From the NCBI RefSeq assembly GCF_042453785.1, contig NC_091670.1, forward strand, positions 33,987,501 to 34,051,500: a DNA stretch of 64,000 nt. The letters are read 5' to 3'. The translations under genes and the position numbers were made by a program. This DNA is from Malus domestica. Its lineage: Eukaryota; Streptophyta; Magnoliopsida; Rosales; Rosaceae. The notes under the pieces are model-generated. The model made no database searches and was not told the DNA's origin. It saw nothing but the letters and a program-made list of their open reading frames with translations. This document shows positions 51,523 through 62,949 of the stretch, one piece after another. Position 1 is the first letter of the stretch; the number at the start of each line of letters is the position of its first letter.

Positions 51523-52640
51523 AATGGTGCAAGAAAATATGAGAAACCTATATTAGTCCCAACGGTGAGAGTTTTCATCAAAGAAGTAGACAATCCAAAC
51601 GCTAAATCACCAATCAAACATGAAGATGATAAAAAGAAGAAATCCCTAAAACCAATATTTTATTAGAGTTGAAAATTGAAATTAAGCCAAAACGGAACCT
51701 ACACTACCCAAATTAAGCTAAAAATTCACTAACCCAACAAAAAGGCAAAGAAAAATCACCTCTAGATGACTCCCATTGATTCAATGCAAAGAGAGCTCAA
51801 GCTGCTTAATATTGTTCTGAAATTAGAGAGAGGGTGTGAGAGATCATGAGAGGACGGAGGGGCGAATGGCGGAGTGAGATTCAACACGTCTCTTCTTTGC
51901 ATATAAAAGATGCCGCACAATTATGCAACTTACTCCGTAGACTTATAACGGTAAGTTGCATAATTGTGCAACTTACTCCGTAGACTTATAACGGTAAGTT
52001 GCCACGACCAAAGTGGTAAAATTCAAGAAAACATCAAAATCCCAGAAAAAAAAAACAAATTCTTTTAGAAAAAATAAAAGAAATTCACTCAGGTAATCAA
52101 TCAATTATGTACCTAATTCCCCTGATGTCTTGAATAAATATAACACTCCAACATAAATTAACTACCCAATATTAATTTTTCCTGTTTCTTTCTTCTTATT
52201 CTCGGGAAAGAAACAAACCCAAAAACAAATAATTGAAGAAAACATACAGAAAATATTGGGGAGGAATAACATACAATCTGCTGAGTTCTTCTTCGCTTTG
52301 TAGATAAGAGATGGTGGCTTCTCATCGAGTTCATGTATGTATTGCCTGGAGTGAGATGGTGAGTGGGAGTGAGAGAATAGGGCAGTGAGAGAGAGTCGGG
52401 AGAGAAAAAGAGGGAAAGAAATGGGGATGGAAACGAAAGGAAATGTAGTCGAAGCTCCATGATGACTGACGCGTAGGAGCTCTTAAATTGTGCAAAACCG
52501 GTGGTAATTTTGTAAATAAATCGAAATTTTCAATTTGCAGTGAAGAGATGATGGTAATTTTGTAAATAACTCAAAATCCACTCCAAGTTACTATTCATTT
52601 GAATAGTGCAATTGAAAAGGCTTCTTTAGACTAAAGTAAT
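51523..52640. repeat. Spacer with a palindrome and direct repeat
   Basis: Bases 51912-51970 form a perfect 19-bp-arm palindrome, gcacaattatgcaacttac and its complement, and part of it (aacttactccgtagactt) repeats directly just after. Frames at 51484-51666 and 52158-52460 are low complexity and unsupported. A weak exon of the gene duplicated in the inverted arms cannot be excluded. Confidence 0.5.
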
Positions 52641-53740
52641 TACATTCCAAATCTGACGGACCGGATTGAAGGAGCATGTGAGGGATCTGCCAGTGTTGCA
52701 GAGGGTGAGGGAGGAAATTGAGGGATTTTGTGAGGATTCCACTGACTTATTGACTAGCAACACAAGACAAGACATGCTTCCAATAAATCGCCTCCGTCAT
52801 TTTTATCCTCTTGCCTCCGTCTCCCTCCTCCTCTCTCCCTTTCTCTGGAATCGATCGATCTTCGAAGAGGATAAAATGATCTTTAGATTTCTGTAAAAGT
52901 ACTTTGTGCCTTTTTGCTATTGGTGATGAGTGTTCATGAATATTTATGCTTTAATATAGCTGTTACAGAAGCAAGTTGTTTAGTTAAAATCCTAAGAAGA
53001 TTAGGGTAAAACATTCCGGCTGTCTCATTACTGATAGTCTGAATTTCTGCAATCTTTGATATATATTTGGGATAATTTTATAGTGATATACATCAAGGTT
53101 TAAGAAAAACTTTGCTGCACTCATGGTCTAAAATATTCATAATATCCCGATATTTACGTCGAAATTTCCGTGTTTTTGGACTACCGATATTTTTTTTTAC
53201 TACCGATATTTCCGATATCATCGATATTTTAGACCTTACTCAGTCACTCATGTATCTTACCATGCAATGTACAAAGTGTAAAATATTGTACTAATTCATT
53301 ATATATAAATGATTATGGTGTGTTTAAACTTCTTTCATTAATTACTACATATTTTCTACACTCATAATGTTTGCCAGCTCGCTATATAATCAACTTAAAT
53401 AAGTTATATCTATCATGCAATGCATTTCCTTCCAATTTTTTGTGATAAACTAATAGATAATTGACTAAATAAACATCCTGCAAAGTTTCAATAAAAATTT
53501 CCAAGTTTTTCTTACAATTTTCGTGGTTTTTATTCAATTTTTATCAATATCGATAATATCCCGAAATTTCTGTGTTTTTGGACTACTGATATTTTTGATA
53601 TTATCGATATTTTATACCCTGCACTATACTATAGGTGTATCTGGGTTAAAGAAATTTTTCTGATTTAAGCATTTAGCTCATGGATTGCATTAAATCAGTA
53701 TTTAAAGAAATTTTTTGTATGAGAATGCATTGATAGAAAT
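52641..53740. repeat. Inverted duplicate, right arm
   Basis: Antisense match to 45927-46745, interrupted by the element at 53122-53619. Both arms encode similar short frames (IEGFCEDSTDLLTSNTRQDM and its relative), which suggests they derive from the 5' region of one gene or transposon. I could not identify it. Confidence 0.75.
53122..53619. mobile_element. Non-autonomous TIR element (ATCGATATT family)
   Basis: The left end catggtctaaaatattcata and the right end, antisense gggtataaaatatcgataa, are imperfect inverted repeats. The direct repeat ctgcact flanks it (53115-53121 and 53619-53625, sharing an end base). The other arm at about 46030 has the uninterrupted tgcagtgcagc. It is 498 bp and related to 24836-25755. 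Confidence 0.7.
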
Positions 53741-54006
53741 ACTTGTATACAAGAATAGAATAACTATTTTGGGAAGCAGCCATGCCAATTAAATGACAAT
53801 TACAAGTTATTTTAACTTACGTAGTACAATTCAAAAGGAAAAATGTGAAACCTCCACTTCAACTTTCTATGCCGCACAAAATTTGCCAAAAACAAAAAGA
53901 AACATCTTCCAATTTTTTCTTCATATTGCAGGAAGCCAAAATATTGGGTGTATACTCCACACCTCCAATTTTCCATTTTACAAACAATCTACAAATGAAG
54001 TCCTGC

Positions 54007-55341
54007 TCAATTTCCATTTTGTTTGGCTCCTTCATCTTGTGAAAAGGCATGGAAATTTGTTGTTGATTTCTACACACAAAAAGTCAAGCAGTTAAATATA
54101 TAAGAGGATCAACATTTTCTACACATCTATATTTGTTTGTATGTATTTATAGTTGTCATATATGTAATACTCACATTAAGCAATTGAGTGAGAGGGACAT
54201 TTTGGTACCAACATGTAATCTCGTCCAAACTTCCAGAAGTTAAAAATGAAAACGTGGTTCCCTTTGATATATCCTATGAGAGGTGAAAGAAAAAAAATGA
54301 GAGTTGAAATTAATATATTAGAAAATAAAAACGAGATAGAAGAAGTTGACAAGCTAAAAATTCTTTAAAAGTAAGGCAATACCTTGGTGCATTGAATTTC
54401 TTGTGTAGCTTGAAAATGTTGTTCTGAATCAGTACCAACATGGACATATCCCTACATTTATGTTTAAAGAGTAAGTTTGAATTCTCAAGCTCAATTCTTA
54501 TGTCTAGAAATTAAATTTTGATATAACTTTATTAAAATTAAAAGAGTTAAAGGTCCTTACTTGAGGCAAGCTATCAAATAAATGAGCCTCATGTCCTATA
54601 CCCTAGAGTGTTTGTGAACTTTCACATGTGCAAGTAAATTCCTACAAAAAAATTTGACCAAAAAAATAAAATTACATTTGCAAGATAACACATTAATCAC
54701 TTCGTACATGCAAAGAATACAATTTAGGTACCTCCATAGCTATTTGTCGTCTTTTGGGAGTTTTTTTACGCTTGGATGTCGACTTAGACTTTTTTTGTTC
54801 AAGTGGGTCCTTCAATCGACCACGTGGACGTTTGACCGTAGCTTTTCTCTTAACTGCACAAACAATTGTTGTTTCACAATTATTAGGCTCAACCATTATC
54901 TCAACATGTTCTTTACCAGTTGAATCAACCTTGCCTTTCAAATTTTGAACACCACTTGTGCAATCTTTTTCACCAAGGCTTTTCTTTATTTCTTCCAAGC
55001 CTTTAAGCATCTCAATTGAACGATGATGTGCATACTCAATTAAGTTGTCATGTTCTGCAGCTAAGGAAGCAATTTCATGAAAATTGCTACACAAATGGCT
55101 ATAACGTTTTCCCATAGATTCTTTAGGATTGTCATGAGCACCCACTTCATGGTAATCTTTCATATCTCTAGCCCTTGCCGCTCTTGTCCATTGATTTAAT
55201 ATGTACTGTGATGAGATTTTTTTTTTCTTCACATTATTCTTATCAAGCACTTTGATTGCATGACCACATAAAATCCCAACAAAAGAGAATTTCATACAGC
55301 TACAATCAACTATATGTGTTGAAGCTTCAAATTTAACCAAG
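54007..55341 (-). pseudogene. FAR1-related (FRS) gene, 3' exons
   Basis: On the minus strand the frame runs from 55341 through 54732 ([16 protein letters not shown], then a SWIM finger with CxC...CxH, GILCGHAIKVL, coiled region and a Lys-rich stretch, RPRGRLKDP). It then splices in frame through 54602-54561, 54451-54383, 54273-54175 and 54069-54007 (stop TGA). The exons are 42, 69, 99 and 63 bases with GT-AG borders. FRS/FHY3 proteins are nuclear regulators descended from MULE transposases. The DNA-binding and transposase-like domains are not in this piece; more of the gene lies at 62637. The insertion breaks it, so it is dead unless alternatively transcribed. Confidence 0.8.
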
Positions 55342-55378
55342 TGTTCGTGACGTTGACCAAGTGTTCGTGATGTTCGTG

Positions 55379-57430
55379 ATGTTGGTGATGGATGTACATA
55401 TCAAAAGAGTAAGACAAAAGAACAAGACTTGGAAGTGCCCAAGGACTAGATGGTGGAATCTAAAAGAAGAAAAACAAGTCATTTTCAAAGAGAAGGTAAT
55501 CACCCAATGTGTGTGGGATAGAGAGGGGGAAGCTAGCCAAATGTGGGATTCCATGGCTAGTTGTATCCGAAAAGTAGCAAAAGAGGTATTAGGAGAGTCC
55601 AAGGGCTTTGCCCCACACCAAAAGGAATCTTGGTGGTGGAATGAGGAGGTACAAACAAAGGTGAAGGCTAAGAAGGAATGTTGTAAAGCCTTATACAAGG
55701 AGAGGACCGATGAAAATGGTGAAATGTATAGAAAAGCGAAGCAAGAGGCGAAGAAAGCTGTCAGAGAAGCTAAGTTAGCGGCTTACGACGATATGTATAA
55801 ACGACTAGATACCAAAGAAGGAGAGTTGGATATCTATAAACTATCTAGAGCAAGGGAAAAGAAGACAAGGGACCTAAACCAAGTGAGGTGCATCAAGGAT
55901 GAGGATGGAAATGTTCTTGCTACAGAGAACGCGGTTAAAGACAGATGGAGAGGTTATTTTCATAATCTTTTCAATGAAGGACATGAAATGAGTGCTTCTT
56001 TAGGGGAGTTGAGTAACTCAGAAGAGTGTAGAAACTACTCTTTTTATCGTCGAATCCGGAAGGAAGAAGTGGTTGTAGCTTTGAAGAAGATGAAGCATAA
56101 AAAAGCAATAGGCCCAGACAATATACCAATCGAAGTGTGGAAACTTTTGGGAGAGACAGGTATAACATGGCTCACTGACCTTTTCAATAGGATTTTGAAA
56201 ACAAAGAAGATGCCAAATGAGTGGCGAACGAGCACTTTGGTGCCTATCTACAAGAATAAGGGCGACGTACAAAATTGCATGAACTATAGGGGTATTAAGC
56301 TAATGAGTCATACAATGAAGCTCTGGGAGAGAGTCATTGAGCATAGATTGAGGCAAGAGACACGGGTTTCGGACAACCAATTCGGATTCATGCCAGGGCG
56401 CTCAACCATGGAGGCAATCTATCTCTTACGAAGATTGATGGAAAGATATAGAGATGGGAAAAAGGATTTACACATGGTCTTTATAGATTTGGAAAAAGCG
56501 TATGATAGGGTCCCAAGAGACATTCTTTGGAGGATTTTAGAGAAGAAAGGAGTACGAGTAGCATATATCCAAGCTATAAAGGATATGTATGAAGGAGCAA
56601 AGACTGCCGTAAGAACTCATGAAGGACAAACCGAAAGCTTTCCCATAACTGTAGGATTACATCAAGGCTCATCCTTAAGTCCTTACCTTTTTGCGTTGGT
56701 AATGGATGAGTTAACAGGACATATTCAAGATGATATTCCTTGGTGTATGCTTTTCGCAGACGATATAGTGTTGATAGATGAAACTCAGGAAGGGGTAAAT
56801 GCAAAGCTTAACCTTTGGAGAGAAGTGTTGGAATCTAAAGGTCTTCGCCTAAGCCGATCAAAGACAGAATATATGGAGTGCAAGTTCAGTGCAAATGGAG
56901 GCCAAAACGAGTTAGGGGTGAGGATCGGAGATCAAGAAATACCAAAGAGCGACCGTTTTCGTTACCTAGGATCTATCTTGCAAAAGAACGGAGAATTAGA
57001 TGGAGATCTCAACCATAGAATACAAGCTGGATGGATGAAGTGGAAGAGTGCATCCGGCGTGTTATGTGACCGCCGTATGCCACTGAAGCTCAAGGGAAAA
57101 TTTTATAGGACGGCAATAAGGCCGGCGATGCTGTATGGCACAGAATGTTGGGCGGTGAAACATCAACACGTACACAAAATGGGTGTAGCGGAGATGAGGA
57201 TGCTTCGTTGGATGTGTGGGCACACGAGAAAGGATAAGATTAGGAATGAGGATATCCGGGGTAAAGTAGGAGTAGCCGAAATTGAAGGAAAGATGAGAGA
57301 AAATCGGTTACGGTGGTTTGGACATGTGCAAAGAAGGCCTACTGACGCTCCGATTAGAAGATGCGACTATGGGACAGAGGTTCAGGGCCGAAGGGGTAGA
57401 GGAAGACCTAGGAAAACTATGGGACAGACG
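55379..57430 (+). pseudogene. 5'-truncated RTE LINE, reverse transcriptase part
   Basis: The open frame from 55361 (about 690 residues) includes the end of the endonuclease, the linker and all reverse transcriptase motifs including FADD. It is nearly identical to the LINE at 1115-3970, without its two nonsense codons, but ends abruptly after GRPRKT in an alternative tail MGQTLF. It lacks the EN domain and the normal 3' end. Confidence 0.85.
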
Positions 57431-57545
57431 CTCTTTTGATATGTACATCCATCACCAACAAGCGACGTTGACCAAGCTTCAAATCAAATTTAACCAAGTG
57501 TTCGTGATGTTGATTTAACCAAGTTCAAATTTAACCAAGAGTAAG
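57431..57545. other. Junction with filler DNA
   Basis: Bases 57433-57459 are a perfect inverted copy of 55381-55407 (the LINE start). They are followed by pieces resembling the FRS target (aagcttcaaat, aaatttaaccaagtgttcgt) in direct orientation. Such patchwork suggests template switching during repair or reverse transcription. Confidence 0.6.
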
Positions 57546-57597
57546 CTACAAATATGTACATATACATGAGTCAAAATAAACACACAAGAGGGAGCCT

Positions 57598-58278
57598 TCA
57601 CAAAGGTTGCTTAGGAGAAGTCTCAGCAGTCGGTAGAGCCCCAGAAAGAGAAGGCACCGGAGGGGGATCATTTGGAGCCTCAGTACTGGACAGAACCCTA
57701 GAAGGAGGAGGCATCAGAGGTTGATCATTTGGAGCTTCATTACGCGGTACAGCCCCAGAAGACGAAGGCAATAAATGCCTTTGGAACAAACCCACAAATC
57801 TCTGATGATCAAGTAAAACCTGACCATCAGTTTCCTTCATCTGGTCAAGCTTCCTCTTCATGTTTGTAGCATAGTCATGTGCGAGCCGGTGCAACTGTTT
57901 ATTCTCATGCTTGAGCCCTCTAATCTCCTGTTTGAGACTCATCACTTCAGCCGCCAATGATTCAACTTGGCGGGTTCGAGCAAATAGGCGTTGGGCCATA
58001 TTAGACACAGAACCTGCACACTGAACACTGAGAGCCAGCGAATCCTTAACAGCTAACTCATCAGACCGTTTGGAAAGTAGTCTGTTATCTTTGGGAGTGA
58101 GAAGGTTCCTGGACACCACCGCAGCGGTCATATCATTCTTCATCACGGAATCCCCAACGGTAAGAGGACCAGTAGGGGAGACGAAGGATGGGCGCCATAT
58201 GTTGTCTGGAGAAGGCGGGGCTGCCTCTTCAACAAGGTTCAAGTCAAAACGACGGTCGGAGGGGCCAGACATTTTCAA
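57598..58278 (-). CDS. Coiled-coil ORF of the large repeat element
   Basis: A 226-residue frame beginning MKMSGPSDRRFDLNL. The middle, about residues 95-155, is an acidic/basic coiled coil (VESLAAEVMSLKQEIRGLKH). The C-terminus has three diverged repeats around APNDxPxxPxxSxALxxxE. I recall this as a repeat-borne apple-type ORF; function unknown. It is probably a transposable-element protein, not a host gene. Confidence 0.55.
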   Translation of the reverse strand: MKMSGPSDRRFDLNLVEEAAPPSPDNIWRPSFVSPTGPLTVGDSVMKNDMTAAVVSRNLLTPKDNRLLSKRSDELAVKDSLALSVQCAGSVSNMAQRLFARTRQVESLAAEVMSLKQEIRGLKHENKQLHRLAHDYATNMKRKLDQMKETDGQVLLDHQRFVGLFQRHLLPSSSGAVPRNEAPNDQPLMPPPSRVLSSTEAPNDPPPVPSLSGALPTAETSPKQPL

Positions 58279-58954
58279 AGTTGTTGAAGAGAGAAGAGGT
58301 CGGACAAATCAAGATCTTAGAAGTGCAAGAATGAAGCTTCTACTGGTGGAGATTCAAGTGTGCTTTGGAACTTAATGCCAGCCCCTATAAAAATCTGCAC
58401 TCGACGGAGCTTCAGAAATCGAAGAGTCGCCTGCTCAGAAATCGAAGAGGCGTTTGCTTTCTCAAAAGCTGGGCTGCTTAGAGATCACGAGGGTTGATCT
58501 CAGAAATCGAAGAGGCGTTTGCTTTCTCAAAAGTTGGGCTGCTCAAAGACCACGAAGGCCGATCTCAGAAATCGAAGAGGCGCTCGCTTTCTCAAAAGCT
58601 GGGCTACCCAGAGACCACGAGGGCCGATCTCAGAAATCGAAGAGGCACCTACTTTTCCAGCCTTGTCAGCACCTGTCACACGCACACTCAGCTTTGCGGA
58701 AATTATGGGCATTCTGTCGAAGACTTCTGGGGAAGTAGAAAACACATGAATCTTACTGTTCAATCACCCCACTTCCCACACGCAACAATAGCTCATGGGT
58801 ACCACAGATAACTTTGCCAAAGTTGAGCACGTGAAGCTTGCAGCTCTCACTACATCGCTCTGACCAAGAAGGGTAAAAGAATAGCAAAGAAACAGCACTA
58901 ACAAAGTTTAGACCCATAAATTTTGAAGGTCTAGCTACCATATTATTACCCACA

Positions 58955-60521
58955 AGGGTAAAGGAACAGTACCACTGCTGGATAATTGGAAAGTCCCTGT
59001 GTGTCAACCTCTGTGCTTCGTGGCAAGGTAGACTAGCAAACATGCCCAACCTTTACTCACATTCGAGAAAACACTCCCAATAAGATTGCTTGCTCCAAAA
59101 TCGAAGAGGCACCGTCCTCCGAATCTCGAGAGCCAGACTCCCAACATGACTACTTTCTTAAAAATCGAAGAGAGGGTAAAGGAACAGTACCATTGCTGGA
59201 TAATTGGAAAGTCCCTGTGTGTCAACCTCTGTGCTTCGTGGCAAGGTAGACTAGCAAACATGCCCAACCTTTACTCACATTCGAGAAAACACTCCCAATA
59301 AGATTGCTTGCTCCAAAATCGAAGAGGCACCGTCCTCCGAATCTCGAGAGCCAGACTCCCAACATGACTACTTTCTTAAAAATCGAAGAGAGGGTAAAGG
59401 AACAGTACCATTGCTGGATAATTGGAAAGTCCCTGTGTGTCAACCTCTGTGCTTCGTGGCAAGGTAGACTAGCAAACATGCCCAACCTTTACGCACATTC
59501 GAGAAAACACTCCCAACAAGATTGCTTGCTCCAAAATCGAAGAGGCACCGCCCTCCGAATCTCGAGAGCCAGACTCCCAACATGATTACTTTCTCAAAAA
59601 TCGAAGAGACTGCTCCCCGAATCTTCGAGAGCCAGACCCCCAGCATGATTGCTTTCTCAAAAATCGATGAGGCATCGTTCTCCGAATCAATCGAAGAGGC
59701 GCTCGCTTTCTCAAAAGCTGGGCTGCTCAGAGACCACGAGGGCCGATCTCAGAAATCGAAGAGGCACCTACTTTTCTAGCCTTGTCAGCACCTGTCACAC
59801 GCACACTCAGCTTTGCAGAAATTATGGGCATTCTGTCGAAGACTTCTGGTGAAGTAGAAAGCACATGAATCTTACTGTTCAATCACCCACTTCCCACACG
59901 CAACAATAGCTCATGGGTACCACAGATAACTTTGCCAAAGTTCTCTGCCAAAGTTGAGCACGTGAAGCTTGCAGCTCCCACTACATCGCTCTGACCAAGA
60001 AAGGTAAAAGAATAGCAAAGAAACAGCACTAACAAAGTTTAGACACATAAATTTTGAAGGTCTAGCTACCATATTATTACCCACAAGGGTAAAGGAACAG
60101 TACCACTGCTGGATAATTGGAAAGTCCCTGTGTGTCAACCTCTGTGCTTCGTGGCAAGGTAGACTAGCAAACATGCCCAACCTTTACTCACATTCGAGAA
60201 AACACTCCCAACAAGATTGCTTGCTCCAAAATCGAAGAGGCACCGTCCTCCGAATCTCGAGAGCCAGACTCCCAACATGACTACTTTCTCAAAATCGAAG
60301 GGAGGGTAAAGGAACAGTACCATTGCTGGATAATTGGAAAGTCCCTGTGTGTCAACCTTTGTGCTTCGTGGCAAGGTAGACTAGCAAACATGCCCAACCT
60401 TTACTCACATTCGAGACAACACTCCCAACAAGATTGCTTGCTCCAAAATCGAAGAGGCACCGCCCTCCGAATCTCGAGAGCCAGACTCCCAACATGATTA
60501 CTTCCTCAAAAATCGAAGAGA
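58955..60521. repeat. 218-bp tandem repeats
   Basis: The unit begins agggtaaaggaacagtacca and contains tcgtggcaaggtagactagc and ctccgaatctcgagagccag. Three units in a row (58955 on) and two more (60086 on), with few differences, so amplification is recent. Confidence 0.85.
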
Positions 60522-62008
60522 CACTGCTCTCCGAATCTCGAGAGCCAGACCCCCAGCATGATTGCTTTCTCAAAAATCGAAGAGGCATCGTTCTCCGAAT
60601 CTCGAGAGCCAGATACCACAGACCACTTTTTTCAAAGTGCTCTGACAGAGTTAAAACATGTGAAACTGGCAGCTCCCACTACCGTGCTATGACCAAGCAG
60701 GGTAAAGGAATAGCATTACTACTTGTTGTTAGGGAGACTCCTATATATGTCGACCTCTATCCCCAACGGACAGGCAGACCTGCAAAAATGCTCAACCCTT
60801 CATCATATCTGAGAGGGCACTCCCAACGAAGCCTTTCGAAATATTCAGCTTTCTTTCCCCCCGATAATACCTCTGCAAACAAGCTATACTAGAGCAAGAA
60901 TATCTCATATCATCAGGGTTAAAAGCAAGAGTATCCCATATCATGCTTTTTCCCTGTCTTTTCCTTTGGCCTTGTTTTTACCTGCAAAACAAGGAGAAAG
61001 AGAGCAATCAGTCAGCACTTGGAATCAAGCTTCCAGCCAGGAACTGACTGCCTGGAACCCCTTACCTGATTACTTACCTGGCATTGCTCTCGAGTACTCA
61101 TCTTCAACATCTTATGTTTCCAGGGAAGATTCCGCATCTGCTTGAGGAACAGATAGGGCAAGTGCGAAGGATACAAGGAAGCATGTGGAGACAAGCGTAA
61201 CAGCACACGTGCCGATACATCCATTACTCTGTCAAAAGCAAAAGTATCCCATATCAGCAGGGTGGAACGTACTCTAGATTTGATGGACTTGTTTTGACCC
61301 TCAAATTCTCCAGTCGGCCTTATACTCTGGAGGAAACCAGAAAACCCTTCAGCTCAGTTCAAGAATAAGCCTGTGGAAAGTTACTTCTTCAAAAGCAAAA
61401 GTATCTCATATCATCTCTTCTCATTTTTCTTCTCTTTATCCTTCATGCTGCTGCAAGATGGGGAGAAGGTGAACAATCAGTCGGAGCTCTGATTGCTTAC
61501 CTTGTCTGTCACCTCTTTCAGCAGACCCCCTAGCTCGGCGACTTGGGGGACTCCTACTACATAGTTTGTATCGCGCTTGACCAAGCCTGAAACTACAAGT
61601 AAGCTTCAAGTGAAATTGATACATTACCTTGTGCATCTCCACCAGTTAAAGATACCACCCCTGGATGGAGGAAGAGTACTTCCAGAGAAGATGCCACATC
61701 TACCTATGAGACAGATAAGGCAAGTCAAGACAACACCACACTCCGATACTTAGAAGTTTCGTGATTACGAGATCATTCTCCCATAATATTTCCTAATGTC
61801 ATTTGTAATAAATCATTCACTTGTACTCACTAAAGGAGAGCTTGAACCTATGTACTTGTGTAAACCCTTCACAATTAATGAGAACTCTTCTATTCCGTGG
61901 ACGTAGCCAATCTGGGTGAACCACGTACATCTTGTGTTTGCTTTCCTATCTCTATCCATTTATATACTTATCCACACTAATGACCGGAGCAATCTAGCGA
62001 AGATCACA

Positions 62009-62622
62009 AAAAGCGACCGTTTTCGCTACCTATGATCTATCTTGCAAGAGAACGGAGAATTAGATGGAGATCTCAACCATAGAATACGAGCTGGATGGAT
62101 GAAGTGTAAGAGTGCATCCGGCGTGTTGTGTGACCGTCGTAGGCCACTGAAGCTCAAGGGAAAATTTTATAGGACGGCAATAAGGCCAGCGATGTTGTAT
62201 GGCACAGAATGTTGGGCGGTGAAGCATCAACACGTACACAAAATGGGTGTAGCGGAGATGAGGATGCTTCGTGGGATGTGTGGGCACACGAGAAATGATA
62301 AGATTGGGAATGAGGATATCCGAGGTAAAGTAGGAGTAGCCGAAATTGTAGGAAAGATGAGAGAAAATCGGCTCTGGTGATTTGGACATGTGCAAAGAAG
62401 GCCGACTGACGCTCCGGTTCGAAGATGTGACTATGGGACAGAGGTTCAGAGCCGAAGGGGTAGAGGAAGACCTAGGAAAACTTTGGAAGAGACTCTAAGA
62501 AAAGACTTAGAGTACTTGGATCTAACGGAGGACATGACACAAAACCGAGCGTAATGGCGTTCTAGGATTCATATAGCCGACCCCACTTAGTGGGAAAAAG
62601 CTTTGTTGTTGTTGTTGTTGTT
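62009..62622 (+). pseudogene. RTE LINE 3' end with TTG tail
   Basis: It restarts at the [10 protein letters not shown] segment, so about 475 bp overlap the end of the first copy. It carries stop codons (for example LW-stop at about 62380) and reaches the normal 3' end cccacttagtgggaaaaagc, then (TTG)n. The target duplication follows at once. Confidence 0.85.
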
Positions 62623-62636
62623 GTTCGTGACGTTGA

Positions 62637-62930
62637 CTAGCACAAAATACTATGTACTCCGTAATCGTCTCAGCTTATCAACTTTGTGAATACTACAACC
62701 AAGAAAACATGTATACTCTTTTTGGAAAAGTTTAATTACCTCTGGGGTATAAACCTCCACCGCTTGCTGCAACATTTCTACATTTGCTAATAATATAGGA
62801 TTAGGCTCCAACATCTTGAAATCAGCAAGTAGTTCTTGATATCTTCGATCTGCTAACACTCTCTTAGAATGCTCAAAGAATCGTAGAAAATTATGTTTAG
62901 GTAGACATTATTGTTCATAGATTCACTATG
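62637..62930 (-). pseudogene. FRS gene, upstream exon portion
   Basis: The minus strand reads FLRFFEHSKRV then LADRRYQELLADFKM, then EVYTPEVIKLFQKEYTC, the region before the SWIM finger in FRS proteins. A one-base deletion near GATAAGCTGAG shifts into the frame TITEYIVFC that leads to the SWIM part. A further frame change lies near 62890. Homology ends where the block A copy starts (62950). The FAR1 and transposase-like domains are absent. Confidence 0.7.
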
Positions 62931-62949
62931 TGCTCTTCATGTTCGCAGT

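Larger units (their letters stand above)
57546..62008 (-). mobile_element. Large non-autonomous element (LARD-like) with tandem subrepeats
   Basis: The 226-residue ORF lies on the minus strand. Repeats of 218 bp begin at 58955, 59173 and 59391, and again at 60086 and 60303. A 1131-bp duplication covers about 58560-58955 and 59690-60086. Downstream, 60900-61980 is transcribed-region-like sequence repeating aaagcaaaagtatcccatat. No LTR pair or transposase was recognised, so the class is uncertain. The copy at 1-1105 is related. Confidence 0.55.
55358..62622. mobile_element. Composite nested insertion in the FRS gene
   Basis: The outer edges share the direct repeat tgttcgtgacgttgac (55342-55357 and 62622-62637), as expected for a LINE target-site duplication; on the right it directly follows the TTG-repeat tail. 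Inside, in order, are a 5'-truncated LINE copy, filler DNA, the antisense large element, and a second 3' LINE fragment. The joined flanks restore the FRS reading frame ([14 protein letters not shown]). Confidence 0.8.

Noticed and set aside
55361..57439. Intact host gene for a 692-residue protein
   Set aside because: It is the reverse transcriptase part of a truncated LINE; the first residues and the MGQTLF end come from flanking filler.
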